A stretch of 64,000 nt of DNA from Adiantum capillus-veneris (Eukaryota; Streptophyta; Polypodiopsida; Polypodiales; Pteridaceae). The translations under genes and the position numbers were made by a program. This document shows positions 9,643-21,415 of the stretch, in pieces. The DNA is taken from the NCBI GenBank assembly GCA_014529385.2, contig CM043952.1, positions 155,777,057-155,841,056 of the forward strand, written 5' to 3'. Numbering within the stretch: the stretch's first letter is position 1; each line of letters opens with the position of its first letter. Below the pieces are notes generated by a model. That model worked only from the letters and a program-made list of their open reading frames with translations, was not told where the DNA came from and searched no databases.

Positions 9643-10956
9643 ATGGATGATGAGGAGTTTCTTTCTTCTTTGTCACCGCAGCAGAGACAGTGGTACGTGG
9701 AGCGTCATCGCTCTGGCGCATCATCGCGCGTTCCTACTCCATCCGCATCTCCCTCTCTTTCGGAGCATTCAGCGCGCTCTGAAGCTTCGGCGTCGACGAG
9801 ACGAGCTTCACACTCGTCTAGACACCGGCGCTCTAGTGGTGGCGGTGGCAGTTGTTGTGGGGATTCCGCCACCGATGCCTCCACACCTCCTCGTGTTCGA
9901 CGAGGCTCTTTACCCTCCCCTTCTTTGCCCGCCCCCACACCAGCCACAGCATCGCTATCTACGCCAGGTTTTGCATGGCTGACTATTCCTAGAAGCTACA
10001 CACCTCTACCTACTCCGCCAGGAGCCACCCCACTCGACACTCCTCGCTTCGGGGCCCAGACGCCGGTGGAGACACCTGACATCCGTACCCCCATCGACAC
10101 GCCGCTAGAGACCCCTGCCGGGACACCCAGGTTCACGCGTCACCGGCCAGAGGGCTTGCCTTACTCCGTCGACATCAGCAGCGGCATCATCATGGATGAT
10201 GACGGCAAGAAGGTGATCTCGCGCATGCGTGGTCTTTGCTCTCAACTGTTTAGACACTACATACTAAACAAATGGAGTGAAGTACCAAGTGATTTAAAAA
10301 ACAGAGTCATCAGCATACTTCATGATGAGTTTCCTGTTCCAACACGGGATCAGCGCTTCAATGAAGACCTGATGAAGATTCGAATGCGCGAATACTGCAA
10401 ACACAAGCGTTCCGAAGTGCAAAAAGCAATCAAGAATGGGTGGAACAGGCCAGATTGGCTGGCCAAAGAAGATTGGAAGAATGCGAAGAAAGCAGCGCGC
10501 GAGAATCCCGACAAGTGGAAGCAACAAAAGGATGCAGCCAGAGCGCGAGTAGAGGCAGGGAGCTCGCACCACTTGGGGAGCGGTGGATGGGCATCATTTG
10601 AGGCCGATTTTGTAAGTGTTTTCACATTGCTCTTTATGCATGTTCGATAGTTTAGGGTTTAAGAGTTTTTTAGTTCTAACATAATGAAATCTTTGTATGT
10701 TTTGACAGTGGTCGATGACAGGACGTGATCCCACACCGTACGAGCGCGAGTACGCAGGCAGGAAGGGCTTAAACGCCCTGATGGACATTCTCAGTTCTCG
10801 CGGCGGCATGGTTAGTATTAGGGTTTACTCTTTTTTATTTTTTGTATTGTTTTATAAATGTCGTTATATGTTTATACTTACTGAAAGCTGTCTTATTGTC
10901 TTTTTTTGCAGAATCCGACAGATATGCCGCTTGGACGCGATGAGACGTCTGACTAG
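9643..10956 (+). CDS. Second CACTA gene, Transposase_24-like (TnpA/TNP1-type)
   Basis: Three exons are inferred: 9643-10611, 10709-10810 and 10912-10956, about 371 residues. Residues ~20-170 are Ser/Pro/Thr/Arg-rich and low complexity, with repeated TPxxTP motifs. From ~195 a folded domain resembles plant Transposase_24 (Ptta/En-Spm): KWSEVPSDLKNRVISILHDE, then RMREYCKHKRSEV and GWNRPDWLAKEDW. After splicing it continues into WSMTGRDPTPYEREYAGRKG, and the last exon adds fourteen residues. It lies 270 bp downstream of tnp2 on the same strand. By analogy with En/Spm it would bind the subterminal repeats; that role is inferred. The ATG follows an AG that may be a 5'-UTR intron acceptor (9640). 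No internal stop was seen. Confidence 0.72.
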
Positions 10957-11311
10957 ACGACGTCAGTTTAGCCGTAGCTAGATAGCATTAGTTTAGGGTT
11001 TCTCATAGCTTATGTATCATGAGACGGATTTTATACGTCTTTTTGAACCATGTATATTATTACATTTGTCACCGCAGTTCCTTTTGCCAATCAATTCTTT
11101 ATGCCTATGATGTTGTACAATTGTCATTATTACATTTGCCAATCAATTCATTTTGCTTATGATGTGTACAATTGTCAATTTTGCAAACAATGCGTCTTGT
11201 GGGTGACTATTTTGGGTCTATTATCTACTTTTGCACTTTTTTTAAAAAGTGAATCAAGTACAATGTGGTTGATGGGTGGCAGGGCATTCAATGCCCTGTC
11301 ACCAAAAAAAA
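10957..11311 (+). other. Non-coding stretch between the second CACTA gene and the subterminal repeats
   Basis: A/T-rich sequence with an imperfect internal duplication (TTGCCAATCAATTC near 11086 and 11136). It probably contains the 3' UTR. I see no gene. Confidence 0.5.
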
Positions 11312-11556
11312 ATTCTCTCGGGCGTCGCTATAAGCGTCGCTATTTATGGATCTGTAGCGTCGCTATAGTCTTCTGTGTAAACGTCGTTGTAGGCGTCGCT
11401 ATATGCGTCGCTATATAGCGACGCTTATAGCGACGCCTATAGCGACGCTCTCGTAGCGACGCTCGTAGCGACGGTTTTAGCGACGCCGGGGGTTATAAAA
11501 ACCCAATGTATTTCCGTCGCTAACAGCGTCACAAGAGCACACAACCTCTTGTAGTG
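11312..11556 (+). repeat. CACTA 3' subterminal repeat cluster and terminal inverted-repeat end
   Basis: More than ten copies of GCGTCGCTATA or its inverse (TATAGCGACGC) are packed into 11312-11500 in both orientations, with a palindromic junction near 11400-11425. The terminus CTTGTAGTG closes the element at 11556. Such clusters are the binding sites of TnpA-like proteins in En/Spm elements. Confidence 0.88.
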
Positions 11557-11885
11557 GAGCTGACATGTGTTCCTCATTCCCTTTGTGTACAGGAGCTTGT
11601 GAGTGTATGTGTGTGTGTGTGTGTGTGTGTGTTTCTCTCTCATCCCCTACTTCCAGGGCTCGCCCCCTCCTATGTAGGATTCTTCGAAGACTTTTTGAGC
11701 ACACACAAAGCATGCAATTTTCCTAGTGTTTGACCTTTGGACACAACCTTTGAATTTTGGAACCTTAGCATTTTTGAAGTCTTAATGGGCTGAACCTTAG
11801 GATCTTTAAAGCCCTTTCTTTGGATCCCTACTGTGGCTGGTTTGCCCTGGCACTTCCCCATATTAAATGATCAGTTTAACATGAG
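11557..11885 (-). repeat. Truncated copia-1-type LTR fragment, CACTA insertion site
   Basis: This stretch is clearly homologous to 33.68-34.07 kb, the copia-1 LTR. Shared blocks are GAGCTGACATGTG, a GT microsatellite (11607-11631), TTTCTCTCTCATCCCCTACT, GGACACAACCTTTGAATTTT and GGAACCTTAGCATTTT. On the minus strand it begins TGTTAAACTGATC near 11881. The other half of this LTR is cut off by the CACTA end at 11556. Similarity to 25.54-25.61 kb continues to about 11925, so the true LTR edge may lie there. Confidence 0.75.
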
Positions 11886-11929
11886 ATCATTTAGGGAAAA
11901 TTAGCTATTAGTTATTATGACATAGGACA

Positions 11930-12540
11930 ACATCCAGTTTGTCCTCAAATAGTTGAAGGTTCCTGGACCTCCATACCTGGTTCAGACAACAGAATCTTAT
12001 CATTTGAGTGCACACCAAAATGGCATGGCTTTGAATACCAAGACCTCCCAAGATTAATTCTTCTATCAAAAAGATTATCTTCTAAGTCCCTTCTACCCAC
12101 TTGCAAACCCTAGCGGCAAGTCCGCACGAAGTAGGGCACTTTCCAAACAGATGAAGAGGATCTTCTGAGATTGAATTGCAACCAGAGCAAGTGTCATAGC
12201 CGAGCCCTTTAGCTTGCACCTTAATCCCAGTGGGCAAGGCTCCCCATATCACCTTCCAGATAAATACCTTTATGTACTCCGGCTCTTCAATCTCTCATAT
12301 GATAGTAACCCTCTTTTGTTAGCGTTCTTCTCACCAGTTTTTCTTCCAAATTATGTTGAATGGGGCAAACTAATCCTCTTTGTACACTAGCACATAGTAG
12401 GTACTCTGGGTCTTGGGAAACAAGAACACATTGTCTTTCAGCCAGTACTAGGCTCTCCAATCTATTTTTGATCCGCATATAAACGTAAGTGAGAAAGCTG
12501 TCACTTCCAAGTGTTATTAATAAGAAGCCTTTCATATAAC
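11930..12540 (-). pseudogene. LINE fragment: C-terminal zinc-binding (zf-RVT) region
   Basis: Read on the minus strand, about 12060-12270 encodes KVFIWKVIWGALPTGIKVQA, then a CxxC (DTCSGCNS) and HLFGKCPTSCG. This is the zinc-binding domain that follows reverse transcriptase in plant L1 LINEs. Upstream sequence to 12535 matches the linker before it. Stops and frameshifts are present. It belongs to a different family from the intact LINE at the left edge. Confidence 0.75.
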
Positions 12541-12679
12541 CCCAATTTATGCTACATCACCATGAGCTCCACATCCTTCCAAAATAAAAGCTTCTCTCAT
12601 CCCAAAGATGCAAATTTTGATTTCAGGGGGTTCTAACATGTGAAGAGGTAGAAAACACAAAACCACCAACCAAAAACCC

Positions 12680-13051
12680 TCAAAATTAATCCATGGTCAC
12701 AAGCCCCAAATCAACCACTGTCACCACAAATTGATTTCATGGGGTTCTTGAGTCAATTTTGCACTTTGTTTTGTTTTTTTGCCCTCTCTAGGTGTTGGAA
12801 CCCCCTAAAATCAATCCGTGTCACCATGGATTGATTTTAGGGAATTTTTGGGTCTAATTTTGATATTTTCTCCCAAGTGCTAGAACCCACCCAAGTCAAT
12901 CTATGTTCCCATAGCTTGAAGTTTTTACAAATTTTCTCCCTCTTTGGATGGTGGAAGCACCCCCCCCCCCCCCCCCCCCAAAAATAAAAAATAAAAAATA
13001 AAATAAAATAAATCAATTCATGTCACCATGGATTGATTTTGAGGGGTTTTG

Positions 13052-13090
<39 letters not shown>

Positions 13091-13190
13091 ACATGTTGAA
13101 CACCCCTAAATAAATCCTTGTCACCACGGGTCGGTTTTAGGGGATTTTTGGATCAATTATTAGCTTTTTCTCCCTCTCAAGATATCAAAA
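12680..13190 (+). repeat. Degenerate tandem repeat with palindromic core, poly-C and (TC)n inside
   Basis: Five diverged units of about 100-115 bp each contain a version of AATCAATCCGTGTCACCATG followed by GATTGATTTTAGGGG, and then a TTTTCTCCCTCT segment. Cores lie near 12703, 12810, 12894, 13010 and 13110. The core is an imperfect inverted repeat (AATCAATCC/GGATTGATT). A 20-base C run sits at 12960-12979 and a TC microsatellite at 13054-13089. Confidence 0.75.
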
Positions 13191-15199
13191 TGATACTCAT
13201 GGATAGTCATTTTTAGGCTTTTTGGATATTCGAGGTCAATAATGAGGTCAAAATCATAAAATTTATTCTATATCTCATGATCTTTATGTTTTATTTTTTT
13301 TTAGAAATGACTCCCACCAACACGCTTATGCACCATATTCTCCTAAATGCCTTACAAGTTTTTACAATATCCTAAAAATTGTGGCAAGGTGTTTTGGAAA
13401 GGTGCCGAATGGATGGATCAGTGTGTTACATATGTGCTCGCATATCTTTACTATGTCCTCTTCAAAGTTCTTAACTTGGCCTTCTATTGCCTGATGCATA
13501 TTGCCTTGATTTAAATGGAGTTATTTGAGGTAATGAACATAAATTTATCATCTTCACAATTTTCATGAGTTTTGTGTTGTTTTTAGTCTTCCTTTAAAAG
13601 AACCAGTAGGTTCTCCCAATCTGAGAAAAAGGAAAATGTTAGTGCATAATTATTGAGATTCCAAATGAAATCTAAATGATGGGAAGAAACAATGAGAGGT
13701 GGAATTGAAAAGTCTAAAATCTGAAAGGTTGGAGAGATTTTAAGTCTTTGTTTTCTCTCGCTTCTCTCTCTTTCTCTCTCCCCCCACCAATGAGGTAGCC
13801 CCAACTCTTGCCTGACCAATCATCCCTAATGACCAAGAGGTTGTAATGGCTATGATCGAGGTAGTGGTCGGTTGCTGGCGGTTCTGTAGGAAGCATGGGA
13901 GGAGATCTTTTTAGGCTATTGAAGGGGAAGCTCGTAGGGCGAAATCAAGCGATCCTTGCTTTCTCATTATGGTTGTTTGCTCCTACCAGGTGCCAGCCAG
14001 CCCCAACCCTTTCCGCCATGACACCAATGCCGCACCATTTGTTGCAACTGAAGTCACTCTCTATTCAGACCAAGGGCTTCACTCCACCTCCAAGTCCAAC
14101 CTCCCTTTGAACAACCAACCAAGCCGTGCGACTCCTGCCATTAGGTTAAGCCATTAGCCAATCAAAATTTTTATTATCATTTAGCACATTGACAAAATGT
14201 GTTATTGTGTAGATGTTAATGTCTATGATTGCTTTTATAACATAGTCCTAATTTCCCTCTTTTCATTGAGGATTGCATTTAATTGTTTTTGAGTATTTTG
14301 TGCACCATACTATCTTCACTTTTAAGTACCTTAACACCTTAACACCTTTGAAGGAATTTATGTCTATTTTCATAAGTGAGAATACATAAAATACTTGCAT
14401 AACTCATCGTAAATTTTGTGCTTCTTTTGGCATGGCATTAGCTTTCTTGCAACCTTTCGTGCAAGCATTAGTCATGATACTGCTTTATAATGATATTAAA
14501 CATTGACAAAGCATGATGTTATTGACATACAAAATTTTGTCAAGAGAAAATTTATTTTTTGGGTTTTCTTTTTTTCCCAAACATGCAAAATTCCTATTTT
14601 GTGTTTGGGGCTTTACACTATTTTTCTCTATTTTGGGACCTAATTTCTCCTTTTCCCCTTGCCCTCCATCAACATTTTTGACTGAAAATGGCACAATATT
14701 AAGTTAAGACACATTTTTTCTGAACATTGCTCCTCTCAAAAAAATCTAAGAAGATCTCTCTTTCCCTCTCTCTATCTCATCCACGTGCGATTCTATACGA
14801 ACCCATTTTTTAAATTAAGTTTACCTTTTATCCAAATTTTTACATAAGCATCTTCATTGATTCCCTCTAAAGAGAGATGAAAAAGTCGTTTTGGGCACCT
14901 ACCTAGGTTTAATGTCCTTTTTTATGGACATATTTATGTGTTTGCATTTTGTTTCTTATTCATAGCTATAAGGACTATATCTTTCGACATGTTCATTTTT
15001 TAATTTTGTTTTGTATTCATAGATTATAGATTTAATGTCCTCTCTTTGGTGTCAATTGAATGATTTGATAATAGTTCATCTTTGTCTTTTAAGTGATCTT
15101 GGCATAGAAAAGTACACAAATTAAATGTTTGTGTGGAGCTTTGACCTACATATGGGGGTGAGGCGGGGAGAGACCTCTGCTATAGGGGTGTCCCCAGGG
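13191..15199. other. Unassigned A/T-rich sequence
   Basis: No gene, RNA or repeat family member could be recognised. Short open frames here have no recognisable motif. Confidence 0.5.
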
Positions 15200-15960
15200 G
15201 AGGGGGCCTTTGGGTGGTCTTAGATCTACAATCTCGTCTCTAGTGGTCTTACATTATTGGAAATAGGACACCAAGGGGGCCTCTTTCTCTCATGCAGGGA
15301 AACTCCCTACTGCATTGGCAGTGTTGCAGTCTCACGGCTTCAGATGGAACTATTGTCAAGGGTGGCAGCCTTGGTGTGGGGAGCATACAAGACTCTTCAA
15401 GTTCGGGGGACTTTCACGTGTTTGATATGGCCCTCTTGTGCTGATGTGGACAGCTCCCTTGGAACGCAATGCCCCTAAGATGCAGAAGAAGGGCTTCGAG
15501 GGGATGGGGTGTGGACATGGGCTTGGGTGGTGTATTGATGCTATGTTTGTTGGGTCCTCTAGTTTCATCCTTGTTGGATGTTATCGAATACTTCATAGAG
15601 TGGATGAGTATGTGTAGATTCTCCTTTTTCGAGATGTGCTCTGAGTCTCTTACAACTTTATCTTCGATCGCTCTGGTGGACAATCTATGCAGGGTGGTAG
15701 CCCGTTTGGCCTGGTGGCATCCCCACTCAGTCTCCCTATGATCTTCATCGATTGGGTGGCTCCCAGTTTAGCCTCTGCACTAATGTCAGGGTGCCTCCCT
15801 TGATAGCCAGCCATTTCTTCTGGTTCAGGTGGCTTCCGTATCAGCCGGTGTTGTTGTTCTTGTTTGTCTAGTTGGGTGGCTCCCTAATAGCCGTTCAGTG
15901 ATGTCTTGTTTATCATTAATACTATAACCACTCACATTTTGTGAGTTTTGAACAAAAAAG
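15200..15960 (+). mobile_element. LINE 3' untranslated region ending in a conserved hairpin and A-rich tail
   Basis: The segment ends at 15930-15960 with ACTCACATTTTGTGAGTTTTG followed by AACAAAAAAG. The same hairpin (ACTCAC...GTGAGT, then TTG and an A-rich tail) recurs at several other loci here. The sequence before it contains repeated GGGTGGCTCCC-type phrases and no coding motif. The 5' limit is arbitrary. Confidence 0.5.
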
Positions 15961-16330
15961 AAGCTAAATTCAATGTTGAGTGATAGCAATACCTTGTGGG
16001 AATTGCTCAAAAAAATGAGATTGCTTGAAAAAGCTCACTCGCTTTGTGAAACTCCTTGTATTTGATCTAGAGAATTGAATTACATACTTCATTTAGTATA
16101 GAATCTCACCAATTTAAGAAATTAGTTTTTGAAGAAGATTATTAGAATTCTTCGATAAAAAAATTCAACGTTAGTTTTGTAGAAAAATAATTGCGACATC
16201 TGTGTGTCCTTTTTGGCATGCATAATATCTTAGTAAAGCATGGAATTCATAAGATCGACTTTGGATCATCAGATAAAGCTTGTTGATTAGTGCCATATGG
16301 CAAAAAATGATAGAAAGCTTATTTTCTTAC

Positions 16331-17100
16331 TATTTCAATACTCATAAATGTAAGTTGGTATATTAACATCATACAAAGAAATTACAAAGGAAGTCTTGCT
16401 TGTTCTAAGCCAGAACATCAACCAACATAGATTCGTTTTACAAGGGGCCACCCTAGATAATATGCAATAGACACTAGAAGCATGTTTGGTTTCCATAAGG
16501 TAGGACAGCTCCCAAATAGGATAGACCATGAAAAAGAAAAGCGTTGTATTCCAGCATACCAAAATATCACGAGCCTATCTTGAAGATGCTTGCAAATAGG
16601 GGGGATTCAAACACTCCATCACCAGTTGCCCAGGAGACATCCACCAAAAAGAAACCAAAAGTTGAGCAAAGCTTCATCTTAGAGAACAAAGCCAAACCCC
16701 GATGGAGGAGAAGCAAGGGACTTAGGGGCTTGACAACAAAACCGACACCAATCCCTAGCAAACAAGCAAGCTAATGAAGGGAGACATGCTCTTTGAGAGA
16801 CCTTCAATCACTACCACATGGGATCCCACCACCTACCACCCAAGAGGAAAACTCGGGAAGAGAGAAACAAAGTGAACAGGATGCCCTTTGCCATCCCCAA
16901 AAGAAGGTAGGAGAGGCATCCACTCCCAAGCACCAAAAAGAGAGGGTCCAACAAGGGAGGAATGAAGTCAAAGAAGGCTCAATAGCCTGGGTTCTCACCC
17001 CAGAGAGAGGCATTGTTCGCCACCTTGAACACGCCAATGTCCATTGATTCTTACTCGCTATATGCCCTGCCATAGGCACACACAGGAGCCTCTTACTCAT
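16331..17100 (-). mobile_element. LINE 3' end remnant, minus strand
   Basis: On the minus strand the terminal sequence at 16331-16360 reads AACTTACATTTATGAGTATTG followed by AAATAGTAAG, a diverged form of the hairpin tail seen at 15.93 kb. The segment 16880-17040 (AAAGAAGGTAGGAGAGGC, CACCCCAGAGAGAGGCA) resembles 19970-20060, suggesting a shared 3' UTR family. No intact coding region is present. Confidence 0.45.
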
Positions 17101-17511
17101 GTCCCCTCACAATCTTTACAAAGCAGTGATAGTTCGCTCCACAAACCCTAGATTCTCACTATCTTTTGCAAACTCTTCTATGTTCTATCTTCTTCCTACT
17201 TTGTACAAAGAAGGGCAGGAACTATGCATCATATTATATATGCAAGCCAATGTTGTGAGATAGTTGACACTTGTTTTATCAAGAGGGCCTTAGTAGCCGG
17301 TCACACACACTCTTACTTATCCTCTTATGTATTGTGTCTTTTTACCATGTTTTATTCGATTAAAATTTCATTTAGCATCTCAAAATAGTCCCAAAACGTT
17401 ATTTTGAGGACCTTTTTTACACTAACAAGTTAACTTAAATATCGAAATGGCATGTCTTAATTTTATCTTAAGAAAGAAAAAAAAAGTATATAACAAGTAA
17501 AAGAAAGATAA

Positions 17512-17514
<3 letters not shown>

Positions 17515-17606
<92 letters not shown>

Positions 17607-18119
17607 CACTTTCATTTGTGGCTTAATGTTCTAAGAATGGATATTTGCTAATATTTAACACTACATGGATGGTAGGTATACATTAAAAAGGTTTTAATAA
17701 GGGATAGGTCTCTTGACACCTGTAATACATATTGAAAGCTAATGATTCTGTTGTCTTGTTTACATGGATGTAAGTGAGGACTCTATCTTTCCTTACAATC
17801 TTTTTGGTTAAGTTGTTGTCCATCACTATCGAACTTGGCATCTTTTATTTCAAAATAAGTTTTTCTTGACTATCTTATGTACAAAACACTAAGAATGATA
17901 CTTCATTCTCACTATGATGTAAAAAAAAGAATCAAAAACTGAATTGTTTTTGTGGTAATCTTTGTCCTTTGTCTAAAGCCACTTGTCTTTTAAACTGTTA
18001 TGTTCTTTTGTGTATAAGTATAAGTTTAACAACAACACACACAACACATTTGAGCTTGGTTGAGAGTTGAGTGGGTGTATGGATTGAGAAACAACAGATT
18101 CTCTCACTCTCTCAAGTTT

Positions 18120-18201
<82 letters not shown>

Positions 18202-18510
18202 CACTTTCATCCATGTCTTACTATTTTGAGAATGAAAATTTGTTGATATTTAACACTACATGGATGGTAGGTATAAGTTGAAAAAACTTTAAGTAAGACA
18301 CTGATAACAATTAATAGGTTTGTTGACACCTATAATACATATTCAATTTAGCTACTGAATCACTATGATATATAAAAAAAATTTAAAGACTGAGTTATTT
18401 TTGTGCTAATCATTGTCCTTTGTTTAAAGTCAGGTGTCTTTTGAATTGTTGTGTTCTTTTGTGTATAAGTCTAAAAATAACAAAACACACACACACACAT
18501 TATTTTTTAT
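17515..18510 (+). repeat. Tandem duplication of a roughly 500-600 bp unit headed by (CT)n(CA)n
   Basis: Two consecutive units each start with a CT-then-CA compound microsatellite (17515-17605 and 18124-18197). Both continue with homologous sequence: TATTTAACACTACATGGATGG, TTGACACCTRTAATACATATT, TTTGTCTAAAG-like and TTGTGTATAAGTCTAA-like. Divergence outside the microsatellites is moderate. I see no gene. Confidence 0.8.
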
Positions 18511-20221
18511 TAAGAAAGTAAAAGAAACGATGTGTTCATAGAAAACTCATGCAAAGACACCGTTGTCGTGCCGCTCCGCTCCATGACAAAAAAATGAGCA
18601 AAGGGATGCCACTCAGGTCTATTCAAATCCTACGTAATTATTCAACAGTAATAAGGACTTGTTAACAAGCCAATTTTAAGCTAAAAGTGTGCCAAATGTG
18701 GCTCTAAGGGCCAAAAGATGTGTTGATAATGCTAAACAGTGAGTATGCTGAAAGTGGTCATAGCTGGGATTTTATTAATCAAAGTTGAAGTACTCAAAGT
18801 GCTCTACAGGCTTGTCTTTATGGCTCGTCAATTGAAGCTACGGTGAAGAAGTTATTGCAGTTTGAAGTTTGAGTTAATGCAGATCCGTACCGGATTGGAC
18901 AACTGCAGTTCCTCCAGCAATAAAATCATGCCATGATGAGATGAAGATTCCAACCCACCCCACATGCTACTTTCCTCTTAATGCATGGAGTAGAAAACCC
19001 TAACAAGAGTGGAGACTCCCAAAAATAGTGCATGACTAATGTACCACCATTTACTTAAAATCACTACTTTCTCAACAACTTAATCCTTTTTTTTTTTTTG
19101 GCAAAGCGGATCTTAGAGGAAACATCTTTGTGGATTTAAAAAAAAAAAAACCGTACTCACCAAATGATGAGTTGGAAATAAATTGAACACCAAAAAGTTT
19201 GCTGGGTAATCTCATCCTATAAAATACCAAAAGTATATGGATAGCATAGGAGCCACCCCACCGTCATACCAGAAAAAAAAGACAATAAGGGACCAACCAA
19301 CGCAATCACAAACCACCACTCTCAATTTTGGAAAATGTCCAAATAGCGCGAATCTTACTTGATGAGCATGCAAGGGAGATAGAATGATGAGGAGTGCTCA
19401 CAAACAGCAGGTCGCGCGGGCACTACCTTGGACGAGGAGCAAGAGTATATTTTTCTCTTTTACAAAATGTAGGTCCATAGAGCAGGACGCATACTTACCC
19501 GAGTTGGTAGCCCAACCTGGGTAGAAACGTAGAGCACTTCGCACGAGATCGATACCTGGATAGCTAAAAGTTTTAAAAATCCATTTCAAATATGAAGCCA
19601 TTCAAAATGCGAAAGCGGGATCTCTGCAGATTCTCTGCGTGTTAAATAAAGAACCTACCAGTATATCCATGGTAGAGTGAAAGCCAGCAGAGAGAAAACC
19701 TCTTGCTACCACCAAAGAGGCAAAATCCCCCAACCTCCACAGATTGAGACCCTACCAATCTGGATTAGGTCCACCAAGAGAATCGCAAGCTGACCCAGCT
19801 TCAAAGGTACGACCTCCCGAGAGCATGAACTCCCAGAACTGAAGCCACCAAGGGGACTCCTCTACCACTCAAAGACCACATGTAGCCAGGAAATGGCGGC
19901 AACCAAAAATAAGATCTGACACAGACCAATAGAGACCTGGCTAAGGGATCCATGCCCGTCAACTGCCACCCATTGCCCTCCCCAAAAGGAGGTGGGAGGG
20001 GCGGTAACCCAAAAATTGAACTAGCTTGGCCCCTCACCCCAGAGGGAACCACTATAGCAACGCCAAACCCAAAAAACCTCAGCAAGACGGCCCCTACAAA
20101 TGCCCCACCAGAGGTGCACCAAAGAGCTCTCGCACTTGCGTGGCCTCGCAGGCTGCACAGAGCACATGCCAGTGGCCACTCACTCTAGGACTAGAGGAAT
20201 TTGGAAACATTTTTAAACAAC
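18511..20221. other. Unassigned sequence, partly related to 16.8-17.05 kb
   Basis: 19880-20200 shares phrases with 16880-17050 (see that entry), consistent with LINE 3' UTR debris. 18511-19870 shows only short A/T runs and no recognisable gene. Confidence 0.4.
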
Positions 20222-21005
20222 AAACTGCCTAGTCAACCTTTACAGGTGGCTGTGTATGCAACAAGAGTTAAGAGTAGAGTCGCACCGAAGGTTAATGGGG
20301 GGAGAGGACAGTCCATTCTGAGTAAAGGAGAAGAACATACCAGAATTGTCGAATGCAAAAGATAACCCTGGTATCACTTCATAAAAGGTAGGTAATAAGC
20401 TATATTTTTGCAACCCTTTCAACTCCTGTTTCGTAGGCTGCAGCCTTCCAATCACAAGCCTTCATGTCGCTGTCATCCACTCCTGCAAAATCGCTCCCAC
20501 AAACTCACCACAGTGGTGCGACCTGGTCTGCAGCCTTGCCCCCGTTCCCCCCACTAGCACGGGCGTAACCCAGCTCTAATTGCTTTAAGTTTGCATCAAA
20601 AGCATTGAGTGGCTTGTCTCTTCTGCTTCAACATAACGGCGGTCAAGTTTTTTGAGCGGCCACCATTTAGTTACCGCTTTGGGCTAGGTCACATGGCACT
20701 GCTATCCAACAAACTGTCCAGTCAAGCTTTGCTGGCAGCGGTTGTGCATCCAACAAGAGCTAATGCTTCAAATTTGCATCAAAAGTAGTGAGTAGCTTGC
20801 TGTCTTCTGCTTCAAAATAGCGGCCGTCAAGTTTTTTGAGTGGTCGTTTGACTGCATTAACTAATTACCTGATGATAGGAGACTCAGGGTGGAAAGCACG
20901 AGCACTGTCTCCACAAGACCTAAGGCCATTTGACTGCATTAACCGATTGCCTAGTGAATGAAGGCTCAGGCTAGAAAGCAGGAGCATCGTCTCCATGCGA
21001 CCTAG
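20222..21005 (+). repeat. Local direct repeats, including two 82-bp units
   Basis: GACTGCATTAACTAATTACC begins at 20850 and its variant GACTGCATTAACCGATTGCC at 20932, giving 82-bp units that run to about 21005. A longer pair lies just upstream: TTTGCATCAAAAGCATTGAG... at 20591 and TTTGCATCAAAAGTAGTGAG... at 20772, both followed by GGCCGTCAAGTTTTTTGAG-type sequence. No coding potential. Confidence 0.75.
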
Positions 21006-21415
21006 CCCATACTCTTATTTATATAAAACTAGGCTTAATTGTTAATTCGAGACAATATAAGATCATTACAAAATATTAAAAGATATCCTCATATGAGGTC
21101 ATTTTGGTTAGTGATACCCAAGACCCAATTGCAACATATGATGATCCTCCTAGGTAGCATAATGAATTTCTTAGCCACTTGGTGAGTATCATTGAGTCTT
21201 TAAAAGCTCCAATGTAATAAAAAATAAGAAGGAAAAAATTTATGAGTTTTGTTGTCTCATTTCTCGTGCTAGGGTGGCTTGCTTGCCAGTTGGATTTGGT
21301 ATAGTCTCTGCTCTCTTTTATGGGTGGTTTGGTATGAGATTATGATGTATTTTTTATGTTTCAAAAATATGATTCTCTCACATAACATGAGAATTTCAAA
21401 AAATAATTTCTTTAA

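Larger units (their letters stand above)
4576..11556 (+). mobile_element. CACTA (En/Spm) DNA transposon, visible right part
   Basis: The element carries a tnp2 transposase gene (5642-9370), a second Transposase_24-like gene (9643-10956), clustered subterminal repeats (11312-11500) and a right end reading CTTGTAGTG at 11548-11556. The reverse complement of that end begins CACTACAAGAGG, the superfamily's terminus. The base after it starts a copia-1-type LTR fragment, and the homologous uninterrupted LTR near 33.68 kb reads AGGGAGCTGACATG. The target triplet was therefore probably GAG. No left CACTACAAG end or LTR half is present between 4.2 and 5.6 kb, so the left end lies beyond the LINE or is lost. 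The left coordinate given is only where LINE-related repeats end. Confidence 0.85.

Noticed and set aside
9626-9982. A 118-codon frame overlapping the second CACTA gene
   Set aside because: It is the +2 frame of the Ser/Pro-rich low-complexity region; the main frame carries the conserved domain and splices correctly.
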